Of a stretch of 64,000 nucleotides of DNA, positions 1 through 10,587 are shown piece by piece. The position numbers and the translations under genes were made by a program. The notes under the pieces are model-generated. The model saw only the letters and a list, made by a program, of their open reading frames with translations, searched no databases and was not told the DNA's origin. The stretch comes from Zychaea mexicana (taxonomy: Eukaryota > Mucoromycota > Mucoromycetes > Mucorales > Lichtheimiaceae), in NCBI RefSeq assembly GCF_025766255.1, contig NW_026516680.1, forward strand, positions 124,001-188,000, read 5' to 3'. Numbering within the stretch: the first letter of the stretch is position 1; the number at the start of each line of letters is the position of its first letter.

Positions 1-1806
1 GCATTCTTCGCTGTACTAAAGCTTGGCTTTATCTATTTTCCCTTATCAACCCACAATACCGAAGCGGCGAATGTCCATATGATCAAGAAAACTAACACAA
101 GCTACATGGTTGCTTCGGAAACATACCGCAAAGACGCCATGGGATGTGCGGCTGCTTTAACCGACTCGAATTTCCGCGTCAAGATTTGGGATGACTTTGA
201 CATTGATCAGCTTATTGCGTCAAGTGAAGCTTTTGTCAGTACTCCACAAGATGAGGATAGCACCAGTAGACAGCGCGAAGGCACAGTGACTGCAGACCCA
301 GATGCTATTATTACATGGCTCCATAGTTCTGGGACAACCTCCGCGTTACCGAAGCTTATCTCTGGGAGTACACGGTCGCACTTGTTTTCAGTCCTGGAGA
401 TCGTCTTGAAACCGATTCAAAAAGTCTGTCCATACTTGGCGGTGGGACCGAGCGACGTTATTTTGATAACAGACAAGTTTTTTCACGCACCTTCGATCTG
501 TATGTCTACTTATAATCCTGTTATATCACGCGTTGATTTGCATTGATCTATTTGTTTTAACGTGTTCGTTAATACTTTCTGGTGTATCTAGTTACGCTTA
601 TAATGAGTGTGTTGACCGGTGCGAGTATTTTATTGCTCAATTGTGAGAATCCCATACCTCTAGATAATCTTGCTGCTGCCGATGCTAGTGGAGCGACCGT
701 CTTAATAACGACACCGGCTTTCTTGGACAGGCTGGCCAAGTATCTGAAACATTGTACAAATGATGAGCGCCATGCAGCGACCTTGCAGCGTTTCAAGTTC
801 AGTTTGACCACTGGATCACCACTTCGGAAGGCAGTTGGAGATTATTTGCATTCCAAGGGATTAAACGTTCGAAATGCGTACGGAATGACAGGTAACACTG
901 TTGAAATATGATCGCTTACAAGAAATAAAACAGACAACTAAATTGTATAACATACAGAAGTTGGATGCGTTAGCCTTTCAAACTTTGAGGATAACGATCG
1001 ATGGGCTAACATTGAACCTAGTAATGCGTTGCTACGCTACACGACTTTTGAGCCATATGAAAAAGATCTGCATCAACTTATCTTACACAGCAGCTATCCT
1101 GCCTTACGTGGCGCTAATGACCGGCCCACTGGTGATCTCGTGACAGGGGATCTGTTCGTAAAAGATTCGACAAGGCCCGGAAATTGGATGTTTGCAGGCA
1201 GGAAGGATGATCTAATCTTTACGTAAGAGTAATGGATAGCGATACGGAGTGAGGGAGAGAACTAAAAGACGTATGGTTTCAATGTTTATTGTGTATAAAC
1301 ATCATAGGGGCTTCGGGGAAAAGCTGAATGTAGTACCTATGGAAGAGGAGGTTTGCAACGAGGATATAATACGCAGCTGCATTATTGTCGGCGAAGACCG
1401 GCCGTGCACTACTGCATTGGTGGAACTGAACATGGATGAAGATCCTCATTGCTCTTCAGCGGAAATGACATCAAGGGGTACTTTTATACTAATAAACACA
1501 AGGCAGTGCATATGTTGAATAAAGAAGATTCTGACAATTACTCTACTGTTTAAATTAGTGTATACAGCAGTGAATCGAGCGAACAAACATGCGCCTTTCC
1601 ATGGACTCGTTGCTGTTCCTGACATGGTATACATCCTTCCGCCCAATAAACAGTTACCAACTACCGTAAAAGGATCGGTCAAACGTCAAAAGGCAATCGA
1701 AATTTTTAATCAAGAGCTGGATGAAATGTATCGCATCTATAATCAGAAGGTCGTCGGAGAATTCTCAGCTGGAAGTGGGTTTAAAGTGAGGGCAAAGGAG
1801 GAGTAG
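1..1806 (+). CDS. Adenylate-forming (ANL superfamily) enzyme, 3' part
   Basis: AMP-binding enzyme that would activate a carboxylic acid as an acyl-adenylate. The frame is open from base 1, so the start lies outside the window. Exons: 1-499, 592-891, 958-1222, 1308-1477, 1559-1806; all introns are GT-AG, 66-92 nt, and phases match. Visible motifs in order: a phosphate loop HSSGTTSALPK, an AYGMTEVG block (adenine-binding region) that appears only after splicing, FAGRKDD and GFGEK near the hinge, and a C-terminal TTVKGSVKRQ with the expected lysine. The last exon ends in a stop about 25 codons after that block, so no carrier-protein or reductase domain follows, unlike NRPS-like adenylate-forming reductases. 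The tail (KGSVKRQKAIEIF...) still resembles that fungal group. Substrate cannot be read from sequence. Confidence 0.85.
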
Positions 1807-2639
1807 TTTGTATTCATGTAATTTGATGTTCATAGTTCTCTCGTCTTTTTGTGTTATCATTTGATAATAAGTATTATTTTCACTTCTTGCCAGCTCAATT
1901 CCACTCCCGTAAATTTATAATATATGTGCTCTCTAATACAGATTTTTTAATCATATGAATTTTTACGTCAATAGCGTAACATGTTCTGATCCCAGCTTGC
2001 GACTAATACTAATTGTGATTGATAATCTCTCTCTTTCTCTATCTCTTGTGTTGAATTACTTTTTTGGTATTCTCCGGGTTGGTTTACTCTTAAAAGACTA
2101 TGTAATAAGCGTGCTACGATAAAGATTCAATGCAAGTATTTCAGTCATCGTTTCCAGCTCTAGTAGTTCCACACACTTTTTTTCTATTAACAAATCGCTA
2201 ACTTTAACAGACACAGGCTCTCATGATTTATTAAAAGCTTTCAGTTCTCATGTTGTTATTTTCATACAATTCTGAAGAGCCTTGGTTTAGTAAACCATTT
2301 CTAGATACATGTATACATTCACACCAGCCTGCCATGGTTTTCAGGGAAAGCTGATGGCTCTGAGTATATCACAGGCAGCCCGATTGTTGGGTACTTTTGA
2401 AGATATCCCCTGAAAGTGCCTAACGCACTAGTATAATGGTTGGGTGTCACATGTTTGAGAATGAATATTAATGCTTGTCAAGTACTTTGAAAATGGACAT
2501 CTTTTCCAGGATGTCTTCACACCAAAAAAAGGCCAACTGACACAGTTGTAACTGCTGCTCCAACAGCAACACTACTAAAAGCATTCAAATATCATAGATT
2601 AGAAAAGCAAAATATTAATAGAAAACAGAAGGCGTGTGT
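1807..2639. other. Intergenic, no gene seen
   Basis: AT-rich spacer between the ANL gene and the MFS pseudogene. It should hold the ANL 3' UTR. I see no ORF with recognisable protein character, no tRNA box and no clear repeat. Confidence 0.5.
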
Positions 2640-3710
2640 ATGTATATTCAATAACGCAATACAGCATTGTCTGTATATACCACGTACAAGGATCGATAAA
2701 AAGCAAGTTTGATTATCAGCACTCCAGTAACAGCTGACACTACGCAAATGACAGCTTGCAAGGGTATCAGATGGATACCGGACCACATGGCGATGTCATT
2801 GCGCACAACTTGGAAATACACAGGAAGGTAAAAGAGGATGGCGAAAAATGTAATACCTAAAGAAATGTTGGTAACAAAAAGATTGATGATGGTTCTGTTC
2901 GTGGATAGTTTCGGTGGTAGTAGCGGGTTTTGGGCATAGTTTGTTTCCACAACAACAGTAGAAATAATGAATATCCCGTCAAAACAAATGGCACCTACAT
3001 GTTCAAATTAAAAGAAAACAAAACCATGTATCAAATTAAGTAGGAAATAAGAGCGAACTTACAATGACTGCAGCTGATTTCCATGGAAAAGGCCACCGGA
3101 GTTCATGGCTAGCAAAAACAGCGTGGCAGCTACCAGTAATAATATGTTACCGGCACAATCAACACGCTTCAGCTTTTTCATCAAAGTTTGTTTGTCCATT
3201 GACAATTGTAAGAAAACAAATTAGAGCCATCAAAGCGATACCGCCAATTCAAATACTATAATAGTTGAAGAAGTATATATCATCCAGCCAACCATTTAGC
3301 TATCATACAGTATTAATTATGTGTTGTGGGTATAATAATTTTTTGCGCATTAATCTCTTTTAACGACTTACTTGATGTAAAAGTTCCAGCGCCATGTTAC
3401 GTATTCAGTGAATACATCCTGTGTCCCAAACAGCAGCGATACAATAACAATATTAAACAAATCATCTGGCTTTTGCGTAAAATCTCATACATAGCCATAT
3501 TCATAAATTGTAATTTGAGGTACTTACTCCTGATCAAAGGACCGCATACACTTGCCAGAACAAACACAGCGCTTAAAAGTCTATAAATGTGAGATGACTT
3601 GTAAGTTGCATTCTTTCAATGTAGATTGCAATGATAACTTGATGTTACCCTTGGCAGCTGGCTCTCTTTTGTCTAGAGGCACCAAATCTGATCTTTTCAC
3701 ATAAACCTGT
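2640..3710 (-). pseudogene. Decayed partial copy of a DHA2-type MFS transporter
   Basis: Reads colinearly with exons 7-11 of the intact transporter at 20906-24022. The exon 7 counterpart (about 3650-3709) gives SDLVPLDKRE against [10 protein letters not shown]. The exon 9 counterpart near 3370-3400 gives WRWNFYI and keeps its donor. The exon 11 counterpart (2648-2950) keeps PVYFQVVRND and WSGIHLIPLQ against [10 protein letters not shown] and [10 protein letters not shown]. At least two frameshifts are visible: a 1-nt loss after FVLTG near 2970, and a loss of about 4 nt after the MN.GG stretch near 3090. Counterparts of exons 1-4 and 12-15 are absent, so both the first membrane helices and the C-terminal half are missing. 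Intron positions are kept, which argues for DNA-level duplication rather than retroposition. Confidence 0.8.
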
Positions 3711-3861
3711 TAAAAAGTCAGTCAGCCGTAATATATTCATATTAAACGTAAAAACTATGCCAGGCGCGATCGAAGAAGTCAGCATATATATGTTGTTGGA
3801 ATCATACCATTGATACGATCTAAAATAGCAAACCCACATTCATCAAACTATCAGTATAGCT

Positions 3862-3995
3862 TCTATAGGGGTCCCAATTGGACGGGTCGGGTCGGGTCAA
3901 GGGTCTGACCCGTTGACCCACGGGTCAAGAAAACACTGACCCGACCCGGCCCGTTCAACCCGACGGGTCAAAACTCGGGTTGACGGGTCAAGACT
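3862..3995. mobile_element. GGGTC/GACCC-rich block, probable hAT-like MITE terminus
   Basis: Starts TAGGGGTCCCAATTGGACGG and continues with about a dozen GGGTC or GACCC units in both orientations within about 120 bp, so it can fold on itself. TAGGGGT followed by CGGGTCGGGTC arrays is typical of the ends of non-autonomous hAT elements in other eukaryotes (family knowledge). I could not find the matching far end or an 8-bp target duplication, so this may be a truncated end. Confidence 0.4.
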
Positions 3996-4062
3996 GATTT
4001 CGGTGTAGTGATGAAGGAAGTGTCAATCAACCTGAACTTGAGCGCTGGAAGTGCAAAAATCC

Positions 4063-4081
4063 ATATATATATATATATATA
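4063..4081. repeat. (AT)n microsatellite
   Basis: Uninterrupted AT dinucleotide run of about nine units between the GGGTC block and the transposase remnant. Confidence 0.9.
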
Positions 4082-4429
4082 GCTCTCCAAGATGATGGCA
4101 CTCAAATTCCTAGCAGTGCCAGTAACATCTACGTTTTGAGTGATTATTCTTAAAGGTAAAGGGGTTTGTGCCATCACAAAAGAAATCGCTTGGGCTCACA
4201 TGCTTTAAAGAAAGCATAATATTTAAAGTGTGGTTGAAAATCGACTTCCCTATATGCCCCTAAACCTTTTCCCTTTTCCCTTTTCTTTTCACTTCTTTCT
4301 TCTCTCAATTCCTTTTCTGTCTTTTGTCAAATCGCGTCTCTTACTGCCACCCTCTATTGTATATTCTCATTGTACTATTGCTACTTCTTTACTCCTATCA
4401 ACTTAATAGACAAAATGAATGGAGAAAAG

Positions 4430-6259
4430 GAATGTAGATAATGACGACTTTAGAGGCTGCTAACGCTACAATTGCAAACCAACCTCTTACCGTGGATGAT
4501 GGTGTTAAGATCGATTTCTGGCGTATCCCTAATGGCACCCTATAAACGGCGGAAGATGTAGTCATTGGGGTCATCCTATTGGTCTTGTGCCGTTTACACT
4601 GTTGATCTACCGTTGAAAAGAACCACTCGACAGGATTAAGTGATTCGCCCATGTCAGAGCATCGTGGCAAGAAGATAGCCCTGGAGCCACCTGCTTCGAC
4701 TACCTGGGATATCATCTTCCTGGTTTCGCGTGAAGCGTTATCAAAGACGATGTCCCATCCTTGAAGCTCTGTATTCGTCATTTTAGCCAGCAAGGTGCGA
4801 ACAACTTCTTTACGTCGTCGTCTTACGTCTTCCTAAACTTCTGGTAGTCTGCGTAGACGGCTTGTTTGCGCGTCATGGCAGCCAGGTAAGATAGCCGTGT
4901 TGCTATCGGCAGTTCCGATTTTACTCGCTGCTTGATCTGCTGATTATCATAGCACCCTGCTTTTTGGCAGCTCTGCTTCTTGCTTTGGCTTCATCGCCGT
5001 ACTTGCGATTTGTGTCGACATCATAGGCTGCCTCATCAGCAAAAGCACACTTTAGCGGATCGACGCCTGCTACAGCAAGAGAGTGTACGCTTTCAGATCG
5101 ACTTCGAAGACGATTTGCATCCTCTTGCTGCTTTGGCCACGTTTGGTGGCGTCTCTAGGTAATACAGAAATTGTTCTGCAAATGCTCTTTCAACACATGC
5201 CGAGGAACTTGCTCGCTAAAGGTCTCCTGGAAGTTTTCATACACATGTTCATGCAATGCAAAGCTGTCCACATCCACATATATGCAAATATGTCTATTCA
5301 TTTCACCAAGTTATTGACGGCATTTGAGCGGCCATTCAATTTACTTAAATTGATGTTGTTGGCAGCAGCAGCTTGCTTCATTGATTTTCCAGCAAGCATG
5401 CCTCCCAAAGCTGCCCAATCTGGGCTTTTGTGAGAGGGTTGTATGGCCCCCTTTTCTTATTAACATTGGTGCCTTGCAGCTGGGAAATTACGAGAGCTGC
5501 TGCTACTGCCACTAGCATCAACGGACTCTTCAGGCTCAGGTCGGGTGGTTGAAGGGCCCTCCTCACCACTGGCACTCATATTAAGGTCCCCCTCCTAATC
5601 TACTCGGTAATATCTGGGGCGCTCTGTGTAAATTAATGAACTATATGTTAAGAGCTAGGACAATTACTCTTCCTGTTTGCCTTACCCTCAACATGCGATG
5701 CGTTTAGAGCTTCCTCCTGATTGGCCTCTACGCGCGCACCAGATATAGTGCTCGCTTCGTCAGATTGTTCGCCTTTTAAAATAACGTCATATAGAAGTAA
5801 TGTATGGATACAAAGTGCTTTTACTGTACGTTGCAAGTATAAGTATTACATACCTCCGTCACCTGGATTGTCTTGCAAAGAAAATTGACTTACAGAACGC
5901 GTAAGAGCTGCAACCGGGCCACCAGCATACTTACCCATAAGACTACTACAGTCAACCCCCGTTAACACGTCAACCCCGATAACGTCAACCCCCGATGGCG
6001 TCAACAGATTCGCTGGTACCCTTTCAAAGTTTGCAGTTAAAGTTCTTGCCTATTCTCTACCCCCGGTGATCGTCAACCCTCGATATGGTCAACACTTTTG
6101 CTGGTACCCTGAGGGTTGACGTTAACGGGGGTCGACTGTAGCAGCTGCTATTTCCGAGCCTGTGCGGTTGATAGTTCGAGCACGCTTTTGCTGATGAATG
6201 TCAACATCCATAGAAGAAGTTGAAGAGGAGCGGGACAGAGTACGTTTATCAGGTAGCAT
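4430..6259 (-). pseudogene. Broken DDE transposase gene (Tc1/mariner-IS630 type)
   Basis: Minus-strand remains of a transposase gene with introns. The probable start is the ATG at 6259 (MLPDKRTLSRSS...). An exon then runs through SSLMGKYAGG (interrupted by the MITE at 5949-6138) to a GTATGT donor near 5860. A second exon covers roughly 5695-5785, and a third begins near 5588. Around 5380-5500 a KKRGPYNPLTKAQI stretch looks like the helix-turn-helix region. The catalytic core shows CAFADEAAYD (near 5030-5060), GWDIVFDNAS (near 4730-4770) and LNPVEWFF (near 4620-4640), which fit the D, D and E/D positions of the superfamily. Stops at about 5335, 5160, 4945 and 4835 and a frame change near 5460 break it. 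I did not find clear terminal repeats of the host element. Confidence 0.75.
5949..6138. mobile_element. 190-bp MITE with TA target duplication
   Basis: Imperfect terminal inverted repeats begin CAGTCAACCCCCGTTAAC and, on the other strand, CAGTCGACCCCCGTTAAC. The element is bounded by TA at 5947-5948 and 6139-6140, as expected for the Tc1/mariner/pogo group. It contains two about 43-bp direct repeats (near 5983 and 6070), each carrying a GTCAACCC(C/T)CGAT start and a GCTGGTACCCT end. It has no coding capacity. It lies inside the first exon of the transposase gene, where its first bases add an in-frame TAA. Confidence 0.85.
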
Positions 6260-6409
6260 TTTTTAAAAAGAAAGAGGAAACGAGAGGAAAATTTGTAATA
6301 TTCTCGTACTAGCATTTTAACGCGACTTGTTTGAAAAACATGTCGCACAATAATATCCCGTCTTTGAATACACTCGTCGTGGGCGTCAAACGGCGTGACT
6401 TAGAGCTGC

Positions 6410-6662
6410 CCACTACGAAAAAAAATGTTCCCACTTGCGAAGTTCTAGTAATCTAGGTACGAACAAGCTGTCGCCCAGATACGAAAAATAACCAGCCCGT
6501 AAACGGAAAAACGTTTCGCCCGTTTACGAAAGCCGTTGTCCCACAAATTGAAATTGCCCCACAAGCTAAAAATCACCCACCCCCATACGAAAAACCTGCC
6601 ACCCATGTACCAAAAAATGCTCCTCCCTAATATCAAAAAAATATCCTCCCAGGTACGAAGAA
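6410..6662. repeat. Decayed minisatellite, about 22-23 bp unit
   Basis: About ten degenerate units with a CCCA-(N2)-TACGAAAAA core repeat at 21-24 bp spacing (for example CCCAGATACGAAAAATAACC, then CCCGTTTACGAAAGCC, then CCCATGTACCAAAAAATG). The minus-strand frame through it therefore shows a repeating W-G-x-x-F pattern, which is a by-product of the DNA repeat and not a protein family I know. Confidence 0.65.
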
Positions 6663-6999
6663 ATAGAAGGCCGACAGCGGTATCGTATGCAAAATCCTGT
6701 AAAGCAAGTAGAAATGCGATGATTATAATGATTAGACTAGTAATGATGACGGTGGTTATAGGGATGGTTGTGCTCTCTGAAAAAAACCGAGGTCGAGCAA
6801 ATCGCTTAAAACATAAATTAAGCAAGATTCTTTGCGCAGTGAAAGCCTGATCAAGCGGATCAAGTTTTAAGTATTCTGGAAGTGTTAACCACGATAGTAT
6901 AAGGTCCATAGTTTATGCTCTAATCCAGTTTATGAGAGGAGATATCATAATATAACAAGGAGGATGATCTTCAAATTGGGTTGGGGAGGTATTCGTAGC
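6663..6999. other. Spacer downstream of the CoA-transferase
   Basis: AT-rich DNA between the minisatellite and the stop codon of the CoA-transferase. It presumably contains that gene's 3' UTR. No supported gene. Confidence 0.5.
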
Positions 7000-9146
7000 C
7001 TATTGGTTGATAATGCCCTGCTCCTTCAAAGAACTTATTTGCTCTTTAGACAGACCCAAGGACTTTTCGAGAACCTCAACAGTGTCTTGACCTAGATCAG
7101 GACCGGCCCATTTTGTGGCACCAGGGGTAGTTTGAAGGATGGGAGACATGCCGGGAACCTTATTAAGGGGAGCGAACAATAAAAGGTTAAGTTTCACAAC
7201 TTCCATCACCCAATCTCTGACATTTTCTTGCGTAATTTACCTTGAGTTCGTATCCTCTTCCTTCTTCCGGTTTACCAACAGTAACAGTTTCGATCATGCC
7301 GCGAGCATTGATATGCTCATCCTCTACGATATCTTTTGCATTGTAAATTTTACCGGCAGGAACGGATGCTTGTTCAAGCGCATCCAATACTTCATCCGGA
7401 GTCTTGGTCGCCGTCCACTCACCTAAAAAGAGGGCAAACAACTCGATTTTGGATTATGTTTACTTTAGAAAATAAAAACAAAACAGAAAATCTTACTGAT
7501 AGCTCCATCAATGAGTTCTTGCGCTTTGACGCGGTGAGCGTTGGTCTCATACTCAGCGCCAACCTACACGAAAATTCAAAAGTGGAACATGCATAAATTT
7601 CAAAACTAGACCGAACACGGTTACTATAGCCCTCCTTCATATCCACAGGATTATTACATACCAGGTCCTCTCTGCCGATAGCTTTCATGAGTCGTTTGTA
7701 GATAGTATCGCCGTTGCCGCCAATGATTACATATTGACCTTCCTTGCAGGGATACGTATTGGTGGGCACTACTCCCGTCACAGTAGATCCGGACGGTTGA
7801 CGGATCTATTTAAATATGAGTCAATGCATTCGTCAGCCAATAACATCTCTACTACATACCTGCCCAAATCTGTCATACTCCGGAATAATGCTTTCCATCA
7901 TGTTGAGCATGCTCTCATAGATGGCCACATCAACTACTTGACCCGTTTTCTCTGCAGTGCCAGCAAGTTTGTTTCGACCAATCAAGCTGAGCAAGACACC
8001 CAAAGCTGCGTGTATGCCAGCAAGCGAGTCGCCCAAGCTTATATTCGGTCGTACAGGGGCCTCGCCTGGCACGGCATTGACGTAGCGGAACCCACCCATG
8101 CCTTCACAAACAGCAGCAAATCCAGGACGCTTAGAATATGGGCCTGTCTGTCCGTAGCCTGAAATTCGAGTGTAAATCAACCCAGGATTGGTTGCATAGA
8201 GATCCTCTAATATATAAAGATTACAGTAATTAGTTACATAAAGCTTAGCAATAATAATCTTCTTTCCGCGAACATACCAGGTCCAAGACCCCATTTTTCC
8301 ATTGTGCCTGGCTTGAAGTTTTCTATAAGTACATCGACATCCTGTGCCAACTTCTTTACCAAGCTTTTCATGTAAAAAAGTTTAATTTTCGGATCGTCAT
8401 GAGTACCCTTCTATTTTGACAAGCACGTATTACCTTCGACCCTGGTCTGTTCTCAAGTCGATGCAAATTGACTTTTTGTTTCTTCCCAGACTACGAAACC
8501 AAGGGCTCTCGCCGTCTTCATCCACATGTCTCCACTTGCGAAGTGGGTCACCAGTTTTAGGTGGTTCTACTTTGACCTTTTTTTCCATCATAAGCATTCT
8601 TCACTCCATGATACAGACACACTGTCACCATTATAACCATAGAACATACCACATCTATGAGTAGTAGGAAGGCGGTGAGCTTTTTAGTTAACTCGGGTAA
8701 TAAGAATATAAAAAGTTTCTTTACCTGCGCCATAATATCTAAGAAGAAGATAGAAAGGAACTATCGTTAAGTTTCTCCGCGTAGTGCTTTGCAATGGTAA
8801 TGTCTTCCCACTCTACTTTTTGACTCTACTTTTCTATATCCATACCCCAAAATCGATCCACAAAAGGGGCCAGCTATCAACTAATAAATACGGCAACGAC
8901 GAACTATTAACTTGACTTCTAGTTATTTTTTTTTCATCATAGTTTCACTCATATACCTGTCCCAGTTCAAGTACTCGGATACCGTCCAGCGGCTTGGGGG
9001 CAACCGTGCTGTTGAATCGTCGAGCTGTTGAAGAAATAAAGGAATCTCTCTTCACGTGAGTAGTCTTGTTGTCATGACGATCTTTGGCGATGCTTACAAG
9101 GCAGACGCGACAATGAGAACGATCGTAATGGAACCAGTCGAAACAT
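7000..9146 (-). CDS. Mitochondrial class III CoA-transferase (SUGCT/CaiB-BaiF family)
   Basis: Transfers CoA between dicarboxylic acids; closest in layout to succinyl-CoA:glutarate CoA-transferase (family assignment, substrate inferred). Twelve exons: 9146-9098, 9024-8957, 8880-8846, 8738-8725, 8654-8650, 8576-8434, 8363-8278, 8206-7860, 7805-7662, 7563-7497, 7422-7241, 7158-7000. They total 1299 nt, 432 residues, against 445 for human SUGCT. The start gives MFRLVPLRSFSLSRLPSRRF, a classic arginine-rich mitochondrial presequence. Next come LDGIRVLELGQ, LIAGPFCGSILGYYGADV, KVEPPKTGDPLRKW and ENFKPG, then ISGYGQTGPY and LGDSLAG, with the catalytic Asp at about residue 193. The C-terminal part has GREDL, ASVPAGKIY and an ELK-VPGMSP join. 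Introns are 54-107 nt. Exons of 14 and 5 nt are unusually small but are needed for the conserved frame. Confidence 0.92.
8650..8654 (-). other. 5-nt microexon (ATGTG) of the CoA-transferase gene
   Basis: Minus-strand ATGTG lies between a CATAG acceptor and a GTATGT donor, with introns of 70 and 73 nt on either side. With it, the protein reads GYYGADV-VKVEPP, the usual start of this family's nucleotide-binding region. Without it, the G left by exon 4 cannot be joined to GTC AAA GTA GAA in frame at any good acceptor. A single intron would also be about 148 nt, out of line with the gene's other introns. Confidence 0.75.
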
Positions 9147-10587
9147 GGTTGAATGAGTGAGGAAATCAAGGAAGAAAGAAATAAAAAAGAGAGAAGTGCT
9201 TTAGTATAATTATCCTCGGGATAGGAGAGAAATAGATGACGGTCCGTCAAAAATCTACTGGCTTCCGTGCATAATTTGCTGTCAAGATCCTGCTACTTCT
9301 TGCCTTTAAAAATCGTTCGTTTCTTTTTACTATTACCATAATGACCGCCTAGCTTGTTTTATATATTATTATGAATGATGATAGATTATTATTTTTATTA
9401 TTATTTCATAACCTTAAGCCACGCTACTTTGTTGACCATGAGAACCGGCATCACTATAGACATCTCACTGATTTACTATTGTTGCACAAATTTGATCCAG
9501 TTTCGCACCCTATGTTATGCTTACGTGTCTCTATTTAATGTCTCTATTAATACTGCTTCGCGGTGTAACTTTTTTGCTAATGACAAATGGAGGAAGCAGA
9601 TGATGCATTGAAAATGACGCGGGGTGACACAGGGAATAGATCGTGGGGTATGTGCTATGCGAACTTGCTTTCTATTGTTGAGTGCAGTGATCAAAAACGT
9701 CAGCCACTCAATAAATGGTAAAAAACGATGATACTTATCGCTCTGCGGTAGCATCAGGGTCAAGCTTAGTTTCTAACGAGCTCCTATCAGTAATATTGAG
9801 AAGCGATCAGAGGCTGAAGAAAGTAATATCAATAAAGATCAAATAACAAAGTTACTTTGTTCATTGACTGAGTGTTTATCACGCATATGCTGGTGGTTAT
9901 TAGTGGAAAGGGGAACGGGGCAATGAGCTAAACAATTCCCAGGATACACTTTACGACTTGACGTGTGGCGCAACCCCATATTTTCGAGTCTTTTTTTTAA
10001 AAACAGAACGCTGCAAACCGCACGAAAGTGTCCGTTATAGATATCCATCAATTAGCTCTGCTCCCCAGCATCATGAACCAACAAAACTTCTTATTCTACC
10101 AGCGAAACGAGGTTGTGGGAGTTTATACTTCGTTATGGTATTCACCTGAAAGCCCAGATAACCCATATATTTGCGCATCTAAACCTGATAATCCTTGTTC
10201 ATGAGCTTTTCGACTGATCGATGTTTCATGGCATTGTGTGGTGTATGTATACTTATATTTATGATTACCCTTTAAGCAGTGAAGGTCGCCACGTCCGTTC
10301 TTTCTGCTTTTACTCTTAGTGTATTCCAGGTCAATGGAATCCACAAGACATATGACAACTAAAACATCATAGACATCGTTAAATTGATAAGGATTACCCT
10401 TTTTTTAAAAAAGCGAATACAGTGTGTAACAAGGATGTAAAGAATAAGTTATTAAAAAATTACAAGAGCTTTTGCAAAAAGACAAGAAATAATGATTTAG
10501 CGAAACATATTATAGGGAAGTGAGTAATATATCAAAGGGTCTTTCTTCTAACCTACGTAGCTGATACGCTGGTCATACAGTTATTCT
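9147..10587. other. Intergenic, no gene seen
   Basis: Upstream region of the CoA-transferase and downstream region of the BRE4-like gene (both on minus). AT-rich with short A/T runs. ORFs here are short and lack protein character. Confidence 0.5.

Noticed and set aside
3064..3261. Plus-strand ORF in the MFS relic
   Set aside because: Its complement aligns with exon 10 of the intact transporter, so it is a shadow.
6445..6909. 154-codon minus-strand ORF with repeating W-G-F pattern and a hydrophobic segment
   Set aside because: The pattern follows the about 22-bp DNA repeat, and the frame has no start context or family match.
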